DNA of 7,365 bases from Gallionellaceae bacterium (GCA_030690855.1 JAUYFR010000239.1:1-7365), one strand, 5' to 3'. Positions 1-6,215 are shown, counted from the first letter of the stretch. Notes: generated by a model from the sequence alone, not told the origin. Made by a program: numbers and translations.

Positions 1-161
1 CAGGGTTCGTGGCCCGAAGAAAAAAGCGTCGGGATGAATCCCGACCTACGCCATCCTCTGGTTACTTCGCTCGAAGGCAATGCACCCTCTCCCGCTTTTG
101 TAGATCGGGATTCATCCCGACAGGGTTCGTGGCCCGAAGAAAAAAGCGTCGGGATGAATCC
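1..161. repeat. Two copies of a paired-arm palindromic element (120-bp period)
   Basis: Positions 1-41 and 121-161 are identical, giving a direct repeat with a 120-bp period. Each unit contains the palindrome GTCGGGAT-GA-ATCCCGAC or its inverse: 28-45 is complete, and 105-122 (TCGGGATTCATCCCGACA) lies in the opposite orientation. The unit at about 100-161 has a left arm, a 25-nt spacer (123-147) and a right arm starting at 148. That right arm breaks off at 161. The copy at the window edge is only its right half. A small hairpin, CTTCG-CT-CGAAG, lies at 65-76. The same element recurs at 6110-6186. It resembles REP/BIME-type non-autonomous repeats, but I cannot assign it to a named family. Confidence 0.85.
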
Positions 162-549
162 ACCCTCTCCTCAATCCTCTCCCGTAAACGGGAGAGGAGG
201 CGAACGAGAAGTGGGACAAGCAGGTATTTTGTCTCAAGACAAAAACTCGCAAAATCAATTGTTAACCTCGGAAGTGGTCTGTTACGTCAAAGACAACGGG
301 GTGGGGTTCGACATGCAATACTCGAATAAATTATTCGGCCTATTTCAGCGATTGCACTCGCAAGAAGAATTCGAGGGTACTGGCGTGGGGCTGGCCAATG
401 TGCAGCGCATCGTGCAGCGTCACGGCGGGCGGGTGTGGGCAGAAGGCAAAGTAAACGAAGGTGCGACGTTTTATTTCGCGCTACCGGTCAAGCAAGAAAA
501 AGCCACTGTCCACGAAAGTCACGAACAGGTTAACCATGCTGCCAATTGA
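1..549 (+). CDS. C-terminal ATPase part of a sensor histidine kinase, 5' partial, interrupted by repeats
   Basis: The frame is open from the window edge to the TGA at 547-549; the first internal ATG is at 34. Kinase-like sequence begins only near position 232. From there the GHKL catalytic domain shows the G1 box DNGVGF (residues 87-92 counted from the ATG at 34), the F-box region LFGLFQRLH (100-108) and the G2 box GTGVGL (115-120). It ends in GGRVWAEG...GATFYFALP, typical of phytochrome-like and PAS kinases that pair with Rcp1-like regulators. The sensor, the phospho-histidine and the N box are not visible. Residues before about 66 are translated palindromic repeat and match no protein family I recognise. 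The kinase may continue upstream of the window with the repeat as an in-frame insert, or it may be a 5'-truncated pseudogene. The domain call is firm; the start and functionality are not. Confidence 0.72.
   Translation, partial: QGSWPEEKSVGMNPDLRHPLVTSLEGNAPSPAFVDRDSSRQGSWPEEKSVGMNPPSPQSSPVNGRGGEREVGQAGILSQDKNSQNQLLTSEVVCYVKDNGVGFDMQYSNKLFGLFQRLHSQEEFEGTGVGLANVQRIVQRHGGRVWAEGKVNEGATFYFALPVKQEKATVHESHEQVNHAAN
162..215. repeat. Second repeat type with 11-bp hairpin
   Basis: Directly after the truncated palindrome at 161 the sequence switches to a CCCTCTCC-rich element. It contains a perfect hairpin at 175-198: TCCTCTCCCGT, loop AA, then ACGGGAGAGGA. This type of CCCTCTCCC...GGGAGAGG repeat is common between proteobacterial genes. 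Its junction with the first repeat suggests one element was inserted into or recombined with another. The right border, before the kinase sequence near 232, is approximate. Confidence 0.7.
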
Positions 550-567
550 CGTCTGGACAAGTTCGAT

Positions 568-597
568 TTTACACCACCGCATTACTACGGTTAAAAT
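568..597 (+). promoter_or_regulatory. Candidate sigma70-type promoter for the ATPase gene
   Basis: TTTACA (568-573) differs by one base from the -35 consensus. TAAAAT (592-597) differs by one base from the -10 consensus, with an 18-bp spacer. The expected start of transcription is near 604, about 20 bases before the ATG at 625. This was found by eye only; such matches also occur by chance. Confidence 0.4.
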
Positions 598-616
598 TAC
601 TCACCTTATTGAGTAA
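597..616. promoter_or_regulatory. Inverted repeat, possible operator
   Basis: TTACTCA (597-603) and TGAGTAA (610-616) form a perfect 7-bp inverted repeat around a 6-base centre. It starts at the last base of the candidate -10 box, spans the predicted transcription start and ends 8 bases before the ATG of the ATPase gene. That position suits a repressor site, or an RNA hairpin limiting access to the start codon. No T-run follows, so it is not a terminator. Confidence 0.4.
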
Positions 617-624
617 AATGGCAA

Positions 625-1809
625 ATGAGCTATCAACGCCCCCAATTCGCAGTGCTTTCCAGCCGCCTTGATGAGCCGAGGCGCTTCATTCAGGTTGTCG
701 CTGGCCCGCGCCAAGTCGGCAAAACCACCTTGGTGCAACAAGTGTGCGAGGCCAGTGGCCTGTCGGTTCAATTCGCCAGCGCGGACGAACCGACCTTGCG
801 CGGATCTGAGTGGATCACCCAACAATGGGAGATCGCACGCTTGATGCAGGGTGAGCGCGGCTCCGTGTTGGTACTGGATGAAGTGCAAAAAGTCAGTGGA
901 TGGTCGGAAGCCGTCAAGCGCCTGTGGGATGAAGACAGTCGCAAAAAACGTCCGCTCAAAGTCATATTACTGGGCTCGGCTCCCCTGCTGATTCAGCGCG
1001 GACTCGCGGAAAGTCTTGCCGGACGCTTCGAGGTCTTGCACCTGCCGCATTGGTCGGCAGAGGAAATGCATCAAGCATTTGGCTGGACGGTACCTCAAAG
1101 CATCTTTTACGGCGGCTACCCCGGTGCAGCCTCGCTGATCGGTGATCATGACCGCTGGGTGCGCTATGTGCGCGACTCACTCATCGAAACGACTCTGTCG
1201 CGGGATGTCTTGTTATTGTCACGTGTGGACAAGCCCGCTTTGCTGCGGCGCATGTTCGAACTGGGATGCCGTTACTCCGGGCAGATACTCTCCTACACCA
1301 AAATGATTGGGCAATTGCAGGATGCCGGCAACACCACCACGCTCGCACATTACCTGGAGCTCCTCGGCGCGGCAGGCATGCTGACCGGTTTCTCCAAGTA
1401 TGCGGGAGAGGCCGTGCGCAGTCGCGGCTCCAGCCCCAAGCTGCAAGTATTCGACACCGCGCTGCTGTCAGCTTTGTCCGGCTACCGTTTTGAAGAAGCG
1501 CAGGCCGACCGGGAATACTGGGGCAGACTCACAGAATCTGCTGTGGGTGCCCATTTGGCCAATGCCGCTGCCGCTGGCAAGTGCGAAGTATTTTATTGGC
1601 GAGACCGCAATCGTGAAGTCGATTTCGTCGTGCGTGTTGGCCGTCGGCTAACCGCCATTGAAGTCAAAAGTGGTCGTACACCCGAGGTATTGCCCGGGAT
1701 GCAAGCCTTTAACGAAGCATTCAAGCCGGATAGATTGCTGCTGGTGGGAGGCGATGGGATCGCCGTGGAAGATTTTTTATGTAAGCCGATTGAGCATTGG
1801 CTGGCATAA
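625..1809 (+). CDS. DUF4143 / AAA_14 family ATP-binding protein with PD-(D/E)XK-like C-terminus
   Basis: The 394-residue protein has Walker A GPRQVGKTT (27-35), Walker B VLVLDEVQ (81-88), a sensor-1-like VILLGSA (113-119) and a GRFE motif (133-136). This order is typical of AAA_14 ATPases. The C-terminal DUF4143 part contains TESAVGAH (303-310), REVDFVV (330-336) and AIEVKSG (344-350). Together E304, D333, E346 and K348 fit a PD-(D/E)XK nuclease-like site. The length is normal for the family and the gene looks intact. The biological role of the family is poorly defined, so no function is claimed. An in-frame TGA at 610-612 limits the start to 625; the ATG at 618 is in another frame. No good ribosome binding site precedes it. 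The gene sits between a kinase end and an Rcp1-like regulator that usually adjoin, which suggests insertion into an operon. One 60-base line (1381-1440) is 40/60 G+C, against 31/60 for one line in the HD gene (5221-5280). This is weak evidence of a different origin. Confidence 0.88.
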   Translation: MSYQRPQFAVLSSRLDEPRRFIQVVAGPRQVGKTTLVQQVCEASGLSVQFASADEPTLRGSEWITQQWEIARLMQGERGSVLVLDEVQKVSGWSEAVKRLWDEDSRKKRPLKVILLGSAPLLIQRGLAESLAGRFEVLHLPHWSAEEMHQAFGWTVPQSIFYGGYPGAASLIGDHDRWVRYVRDSLIETTLSRDVLLLSRVDKPALLRRMFELGCRYSGQILSYTKMIGQLQDAGNTTTLAHYLELLGAAGMLTGFSKYAGEAVRSRGSSPKLQVFDTALLSALSGYRFEEAQADREYWGRLTESAVGAHLANAAAAGKCEVFYWRDRNREVDFVVRVGRRLTAIEVKSGRTPEVLPGMQAFNEAFKPDRLLLVGGDGIAVEDFLCKPIEHWLA

Positions 1810-1830
1810 CATATCAATGCAACACTATAT

Positions 1831-1837
1831 TAGGAGG
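1831..1837 (+). promoter_or_regulatory. Strong ribosome binding site for the Rcp1-like regulator
   Basis: TAGGAGG lies 5 bases before the ATG at 1843. It sets the start and implies efficient translation of the regulator independent of the upstream ATPase gene. Confidence 0.85.
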
Positions 1838-1842
1838 CTCGC

Positions 1843-2298
1843 ATGAAAACATTGGCACGTATCCTGTTGGTTGAAGACAACCCGAACGATGTGGAGATGA
1901 CGCTGGAGGCTTTTGCCGAATGCAACCTCGTTAACGAAATTGAGGTGGTTAGAGATGGGCAAGAGGCACTCGATTACTTGTTTCATCAGGGCGTTTATGC
2001 AGACCGTCCACAAAATAACCCCGCAGCTATTCTGCTTGACCTCAAGCTGCCCAAGATTGACGGCATGGAGGTATTACGCCGCATCCGTGCCGATGAAAAA
2101 TTAAAACTCATTCCGGTAGTCATCATGACCTCCTCGCGCGAAGAGCGCGATGTGGCGGAAGGCTACCAACTCGGGGTGAATGCCTATGTGGTTAAGCCAG
2201 TTGATTTTCCACATTTCGTCGAAGCCATTAAAGGCGTGGGCGTGTTCTGGGCACTGATCAATCATCCACCGCTGGGCAGCGTGCGCCGGGAAATCTAA
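1843..2298 (+). CDS. Single-domain response regulator, Rcp1-like
   Basis: This 151-residue protein is one receiver (REC) domain with no output domain. Visible active-site residues are the acidic pair E11-D12, phospho-acceptor D66 in ILLDLKLP, T96 in VIMTSS and K118 in VVKPV. The ending GVGVFWALINHPP is characteristic of the Rcp1 family, small regulators that take phosphate from phytochrome-like and PAS histidine kinases. The kinase end at 232-549 is of the type that usually precedes such a gene, so that kinase is the natural candidate partner. The ATPase gene now lies between them, with only 33 bases between its stop and this start. The next gene begins 2 bases after this stop, so the two are very likely co-transcribed. 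It probably acts as a cytoplasmic phosphate shuttle towards the REC-containing proteins downstream; that role is inferred. Confidence 0.93.
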   Translation: MKTLARILLVEDNPNDVEMTLEAFAECNLVNEIEVVRDGQEALDYLFHQGVYADRPQNNPAAILLDLKLPKIDGMEVLRRIRADEKLKLIPVVIMTSSREERDVAEGYQLGVNAYVVKPVDFPHFVEAIKGVGVFWALINHPPLGSVRREI

Positions 2299-2300
2299 AC

Positions 2301-4235
2301 ATGGATACGATCCCAAAAAATGGCAAGCTGCGCGTCCTCAATCTTGAAGACAATCCGAACGACAGTGAGTTAATTCAAGATGAGTTGAAGACAGCGGGAC
2401 TGGTATTTGAATTCCTCCGCGTCGATACGCGCGCGGCATTTGAACAGGCGCTGGCGGAATTTAAACCGAACGTCGTTCTTTCGGACTTCAAGCTACCCGA
2501 CATAAATGGCCGTGAAGCGTTAAGCCTAGTACGGCAGAGCTATCCCGAGATTCCGGTCGTCATGGTGACGGGTGCGCTGGGCGATATTGAGGCAGTCGAG
2601 CTGCTAAAAATGGGAGCCAAAGATTACGTGATGAAAGATCACTTGCATCGCATTGCTGCTGCCGTGCAAGGTGCTTTGTCTGAAGAGGAAGGGGTGCGCG
2701 CCCGCAAGCGGGCAGAAGCCGCAGTGATCAAAGCGGCAAATAAAATTCGCACGCTCTTTAACTCAATTCCAGATGCTGTTTTCATTACAGACATGAACGC
2801 GCGCTTTATCGAGGTTAGCCAAGTCGCCTGTGAGCGTCTGGGTTACAGTCGAGAAGAGTTGTTGCAAATGAACATAAGCGACATTGATCTGCCGGAATAC
2901 GCAGCCAAAGTGCCAGACAGAATCAAAGAAATGGAGGGCGGCAAGGAAATCATTTTCGAGTCGGCGCATGTGCGCAAAGATGGCGTGGTTCTTCCCATTG
3001 AGTTGAGCGCCCAGATGATCGAATACGACGGCAAGCCCGTCATTCTCAGCGTGGCGCGCGACATCACCGAACACAAACGAGTTGAGAAATTAGAGAGAGT
3101 GCAAACTGCCGAGCTTAGGCGTGCGCGCTCAGAATGGCAGTTATTGTTTGACAGCTTAAATTATCCTATTTTTCTCCATGATAGCGAGCTTCGCTTAACG
3201 CGCGCTAATCGTGCCTATCTCGATCTGAGCGGAAAATCATTCAAAGAAATCATTGGTCTGCCCTATTACACCGTCTTTCCAAATACCGGCGTGCCGTTGC
3301 CTGGTTGCGTGCAGGCGCGAAAAGGAGAAGGAGAAGGAGAAGGAGAAGGAGAAGGAGAAGGAGAAGAGATCGTTGTTGGTGAAGAAATTTATCTCTCGCG
3401 TATTTTTGCCGTCCGCGACAATGCCAATGCTTATCTCTATTCCATGCATTTTCTTGAAAATGTCACCGAGCGTAAGCTGGCAGAAAAACATTTACGAGAG
3501 AGTGAAGAAAAATTCCGCACCATGAGCGGAGCGGCACAAGACGGCATTATCATGATTGATGACGATGGAAACATTTCGTTTTGGAACATTGCGGCAGAGA
3601 CAATATTCGGCTATACCAAGTTCGAAGCATTAGGTGAGGAGCTCCATCAACTGCTTACTCCAGCAAGATTTCGAGACGCGGCCCATAAAGGATTTGCCCA
3701 TTTTCGGCACAGCGGCAAGGGGGCTGTCATCGACAAAACACAGGAGCTGGTGGCGCTGCATAAAAACGGCCATGAATTCCCAATCGAACTTTCTCTAAGT
3801 GCAGTTAATACCTCTGGGCGCTGGCAGGCCATCGGCATTGTTCGTGATATTGCCGAGCGCAAACAGGTCGAAATGCAGTTGGCCTCTCAGTACGAGCGTG
3901 TTACGGGCATCAATGCCCAACTGGTGGAATCGAATAAACAGTTGGCGCAGGCGCAAAGCCAGTTGCTGCAATCCGAAAAATTGGCGGCCATCGGTTTGTT
4001 GGCGGCGGGGGTGGCTCACGAGATCAATAATCCGATTGGGTATGTCAATTCCAACCTTGGCACGCTAGAAAAATATCTGGCCAATATTTTTGTTGCGCTG
4101 GATAAGTATGAGGCCGCAGAAAAGCTACTGGAGGCTGATAATCCGTTGCTGGAGGAGCTGCGCCAATTCAAGAAAAAAATTGATCTAAGCTATATCCGTG
4201 AGGACATCAAATCATTGATTACCGAATCGCATTAG
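2301..4235 (+). CDS. REC-PAS-PAS-PAS histidine kinase, N-terminal part ending at an internal TAG
   Basis: The 644-residue product starts with a REC domain (about 10-128). It has the acidic pair E16-D17, phospho-acceptor D62 in VVLSDFKLP, T90 and K112. Three PAS domains follow: about 147-262 (ending VARDITEHKR), 276-392 (ending LENVTERK) and 400-523 (ending VRDIAERK). A likely coiled coil spans 520-560, then the dimerisation/phosphotransfer helix with H573 in GVAHEINNP. No membrane segment is seen, so it is a cytoplasmic sensor. PAS2 contains seven consecutive Gly-Glu pairs (342-355). The frame stops at TAG (4233-4235) in the second helix of the HisKA hairpin. Without a break it continues as GLGRVKKIILDLKEFS, exactly what the family has there, with Glu expected at the stop (GAG to TAG, one base). 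The ATP-binding domain is therefore lost from this polypeptide. It is a split gene, a recent pseudogene or a sequencing error. The start is 2 bases after the previous stop, with only a weak GGGAAA upstream. Confidence 0.9.
   Translation: MDTIPKNGKLRVLNLEDNPNDSELIQDELKTAGLVFEFLRVDTRAAFEQALAEFKPNVVLSDFKLPDINGREALSLVRQSYPEIPVVMVTGALGDIEAVELLKMGAKDYVMKDHLHRIAAAVQGALSEEEGVRARKRAEAAVIKAANKIRTLFNSIPDAVFITDMNARFIEVSQVACERLGYSREELLQMNISDIDLPEYAAKVPDRIKEMEGGKEIIFESAHVRKDGVVLPIELSAQMIEYDGKPVILSVARDITEHKRVEKLERVQTAELRRARSEWQLLFDSLNYPIFLHDSELRLTRANRAYLDLSGKSFKEIIGLPYYTVFPNTGVPLPGCVQARKGEGEGEGEGEGEGEEIVVGEEIYLSRIFAVRDNANAYLYSMHFLENVTERKLAEKHLRESEEKFRTMSGAAQDGIIMIDDDGNISFWNIAAETIFGYTKFEALGEELHQLLTPARFRDAAHKGFAHFRHSGKGAVIDKTQELVALHKNGHEFPIELSLSAVNTSGRWQAIGIVRDIAERKQVEMQLASQYERVTGINAQLVESNKQLAQAQSQLLQSEKLAAIGLLAAGVAHEINNPIGYVNSNLGTLEKYLANIFVALDKYEAAEKLLEADNPLLEELRQFKKKIDLSYIREDIKSLITESH
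3322..3363 (+). repeat. Hexanucleotide microsatellite (AAGGAG)x7 inside PAS2
   Basis: Seven perfect AAGGAG copies lie within a 51-base run of purines only (3319-3369). In the gene's frame they read as seven GGA-GAA pairs, i.e. (Gly-Glu)7, followed by another Glu. Because the unit is 6 bases, slippage adds or removes Gly-Glu pairs without breaking the frame. The repeat lies in a loop region of PAS2, between LPGCVQAR and the strand IVVGEEIYLSR. Each unit also matches the Shine-Dalgarno consensus. Confidence 0.95.
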
Positions 4236-4238
4236 GGT

Positions 4239-4769
4239 TTGGGGCGAGTCAAAAAAATTATTCTCGATCTGAAAGAATTTTCCCACACTGACAGCGAAGA
4301 TCAGTGGGTGTGGGCAGATGTGCATCAGGGGTTGGATTCCACGCTGAACGTGGTGTGGAACGAGCTAAAGTACAAATGCGAGGTGCTCAAGGAGTATGGC
4401 GTTTTGCCTAAAATATACTGTTTGCCCTCGCAAATTAACCAAGTGTTTATGAACTTGCTGGTCAATGCCGCGCAAGCCATTGAGGTGCACGGCAAGATCA
4501 CGCTACGCACTGGGCAAGAAGGCGAGAAAATATGGGTAGAGGTGAGCGACGAGGGCAATGGTATTCCGGCAGAAAATATCCCGCGCTTATTCGACCCTTT
4601 CTTCACCACTAAGCCTGTGGGCAAAGGCACCGGCTTGGGGCTCTCGGTTTCTTACAAGATTATCGAGAAACATCATGGCAAAATAGAAGTGCATAGCGAA
4701 GTCGGTAAGGGAACGACGTTCCGCGTTATCCTGCCGGTGCAGCAGCCCGCCAACAAGGAGACCGTATGA
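4239..4769 (+). CDS. Histidine kinase ATP-binding (HATPase_c) part, separated from its kinase by a TAG
   Basis: This 176-residue frame is in the same register as the preceding kinase and starts at a TTG 3 bases after its stop. It holds the end of the HisKA hairpin (GRVKKIILDLKEFS, 2-15) and a complete GHKL domain. Motifs are the N box QVFMNLLVNAAQAI (68-81), G1 DEGNGI (104-109), the F box FDPFFTTK (118-125) and G2 GKGTGLGLS (128-136). All key residues look intact. There is no usable ribosome binding site: AGGG at 4234-4237 is only one base from the TTG. Expression would depend on reinitiation after the stop or readthrough. If made, it could in principle act on H573 of the first fragment in trans; otherwise this is the 3' half of a kinase pseudogene. 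Its stop overlaps the next start (ATGA, 4766-4769), indicating tight coupling to the HD regulator. Confidence 0.82.
   Translation: MGRVKKIILDLKEFSHTDSEDQWVWADVHQGLDSTLNVVWNELKYKCEVLKEYGVLPKIYCLPSQINQVFMNLLVNAAQAIEVHGKITLRTGQEGEKIWVEVSDEGNGIPAENIPRLFDPFFTTKPVGKGTGLGLSVSYKIIEKHHGKIEVHSEVGKGTTFRVILPVQQPANKETV
4755..4760 (+). promoter_or_regulatory. Ribosome binding site for the REC-HD regulator
   Basis: AAGGAG lies 5 bases before the ATG at 4766, inside the end of the upstream coding frame. It allows the regulator to be translated even if the upstream half-kinase is not. Confidence 0.85.
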
Positions 4770-6064
4770 GTCAGCAAGTGAATGAAACAAGCGTCGTTCC
4801 GGTCACCTTACTGTTTATTGATGATGAGGCCAATATTCTTGCTGCACTAAAGCGTTTATTTCGCCCGCACGGCTATACCATTCTCACAGCGGAAAGTGGT
4901 GCCGAAGCACTGGCCATTTTAGAAAAAGAAACCGTCGATTTAGTGATCTCCGATATGCGCATGCCGCAAATGACGGGCGCCGAGGTGCTGGAAAAAATTC
5001 GTAATAAATGGCCGGAGGTGGTGCGCATTCTGTTGACGGGATTTTCCGACATCAGCTCCACGATTGCTGCGATTAATCGCGGCGAAATCTATCGTTATAT
5101 TTCTAAACCTTGGAATGATGATGACATCGTGCTAATTGTGCGCGATGCGTTAGAACGCAAGCATCTGCTCGCCGAAAAACAGCGACTGGAAGAGTTGACG
5201 ATCCGTCAAAATTTAGCCTTAACGGTGATGAATGCCAGCTTGGAAGAAAAGGTGTTGCAGCGCACCGAAGAGCTGCATACCGCGCTGGAACGGCTGAAAA
5301 AAGATTATTTCTCCACGCTTCAGGTGTTTTCCAATTTAATGGAGTTGCGCAAAGGTGCCATGGCTGGACACTCGCGTCGAGTGGCGCAACTGTGCCGCAA
5401 TATTGGACACAAAATGCGACTGCCGGAAAGCGATATTCAGAATATTGAAACTGCCGCGCTGCTACACAATCTCGGCAAAATTGGTTTGCCGGATCACCTG
5501 TTAGATAAGCCCTACATGGAATTGAGTTACGCTGAACGCGTTGAATTCGACAAGCATCCGCTGCGCGCGGCAGCGGCATTAATGGCGCTTGATCCGTTGT
5601 TGAAAGCGGCTGAATTAATTCGCCATTATCACGAGCATTACAATGGTGAAGGCAACGTCTCCCATTTGCATGGAGAGGGCATCCCCTTGGGTGCGCGTAT
5701 TTTGCGTGTGGCAAGTGATTATGATGAGTTGCAACAGGGTTTGATCAGCCATGACAAGCTGTCACCCGAGCAAGCGCTTAAGTCAATTACCAGCGCCAAA
5801 AATACGCGCTATGACCCCATTATTGTGGATATCTTCAGCGAGCTGATGTCGCACGTTAGTAATTATGGGGCGACGGTCACTGAGTTTCTCGTGAACAGCG
5901 CCCAGTTACATGCGGGAATGCTACTCACTCGCGATGTGCTAACGCATAACGGCATGTTATTGCTACTCAAAAACACCGCGCTGAACGTAGGGCAAATTCA
6001 TGCGATACAACAATACGAGCAAAGTTCAGGCGAGCAGTTGACGATCTACACACATTCGATTTAG
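4766..6064 (+). CDS. RpfG-like response regulator: REC plus degenerate HD-GYP domain
   Basis: The 432-residue protein has an N-terminal REC domain (about 13-130). It shows D19-D20, phospho-acceptor D63 in VISDMRMP, T91 and K114 in the SKPW motif typical of RpfG-like receivers. A coiled-coil linker (about 131-182) leads to an HD-type domain (about 185-345), and a short C-terminal module (about 372-432, LLTRDVLTHNGMLLL) follows. In genuine HD-GYP enzymes this domain hydrolyses cyclic di-GMP. Here the HD pair is H234-N235, the HHE position reads Y288-H289-E290, the GYP motif is replaced by GEGNV (294-298), the usual D of VADxxD is S317, and the Glu expected four residues before H202 is A198. H202, H234, K238, H264 and H289 remain. 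It is therefore probably not an active phosphodiesterase, but rather a phosphorylation-controlled binding or signalling module. The start is fixed by AAGGAG and an ATGA overlap with the kinase half. The TAG stop at 6062-6064 is a normal end. Confidence 0.9.
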   Translation: MSQQVNETSVVPVTLLFIDDEANILAALKRLFRPHGYTILTAESGAEALAILEKETVDLVISDMRMPQMTGAEVLEKIRNKWPEVVRILLTGFSDISSTIAAINRGEIYRYISKPWNDDDIVLIVRDALERKHLLAEKQRLEELTIRQNLALTVMNASLEEKVLQRTEELHTALERLKKDYFSTLQVFSNLMELRKGAMAGHSRRVAQLCRNIGHKMRLPESDIQNIETAALLHNLGKIGLPDHLLDKPYMELSYAERVEFDKHPLRAAAALMALDPLLKAAELIRHYHEHYNGEGNVSHLHGEGIPLGARILRVASDYDELQQGLISHDKLSPEQALKSITSAKNTRYDPIIVDIFSELMSHVSNYGATVTEFLVNSAQLHAGMLLTRDVLTHNGMLLLLKNTALNVGQIHAIQQYEQSSGEQLTIYTHSI

Positions 6065-6109
6065 CCTCTTACCAGTTTAATGATAGCGAAACGTGACAAG
6101 AGTTGTGTT

Positions 6110-6186
6110 TTTCGTAGGTCGGGATTCATCCCGACAAGACGTGTTGATCAAAGCAAAAACGTCGGGATAAATCCCGACCTACGAAA
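6110..6186. repeat. Paired-arm palindromic element between the REC-HD and REC-REC genes
   Basis: Arms at 6110-6126 and 6170-6186 form a perfect 17-bp inverted repeat enclosing 43 bases. Each arm is part of a smaller palindrome: TCGGGAT-TC-ATCCCGA (6119-6134) and GTCGGGAT-AA-ATCCCGAC (6161-6178), separated by 24-26 bases. Positions 6113-6135 are the exact reverse complement of 28-50, and 6119-6136 equals 105-122, so this is the same family as at the window start. It could fold into one long hairpin or two short ones. Only a loosely placed T-run (6191-6195) follows, so terminator activity is possible but unproven. The rest of 6065-6229 holds a short direct repeat, CCGGCTT (6200-6206 and 6209-6215), and nothing else recognised. 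Confidence 0.88.
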
Positions 6187-6215
6187 GGCCTTTTTGGTTC
6201 CGGCTTGTCCGGCTT

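Noticed and set aside
9..329. Open frame through the left repeats in another frame
   Set aside because: It is Arg/Ser-rich translation of repeat DNA (RRKKRRDES repeated) that runs into the kinase sequence out of frame. No protein family is seen.
3319..3369. Triplex-forming (H-DNA) mirror repeat
   Set aside because: The run is all purine, but the repeat unit read backwards is a different hexamer, so it lacks the mirror symmetry needed.
3237..3525. Frames reading the hexamer repeat as Lys-Glu or Phe-Ser repeats
   Set aside because: They are byproducts of the AAGGAG repeat in other frames. The PAS domain frame is clearly the coding one.
4233..4235. TAG recoded as a sense codon (for example pyrrolysine)
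   Set aside because: The family has Glu here, a one-base change explains the stop, and TAG is used as a normal stop at 6062-6064. No recoding signal is seen.
5103..5714. 203-residue open frame on the minus strand
   Set aside because: It lies wholly inside the REC-HD gene, is rich in Arg, Cys and His, has no recognisable domain and no ribosome binding site context. It is a shadow of the real frame.
6144..6171. Possible promoter TTGATC-N16-GATAAA within the palindromic element before the REC-REC gene
   Set aside because: Only 4 of 6 matches in each box, and the -10 lies inside a strong palindrome. It cannot be told from chance.
6110..6195. Rho-independent terminator
   Set aside because: The stem is strong, but the T-run (6191-6195) is separated from it by AGGCC-type sequence rather than following directly.
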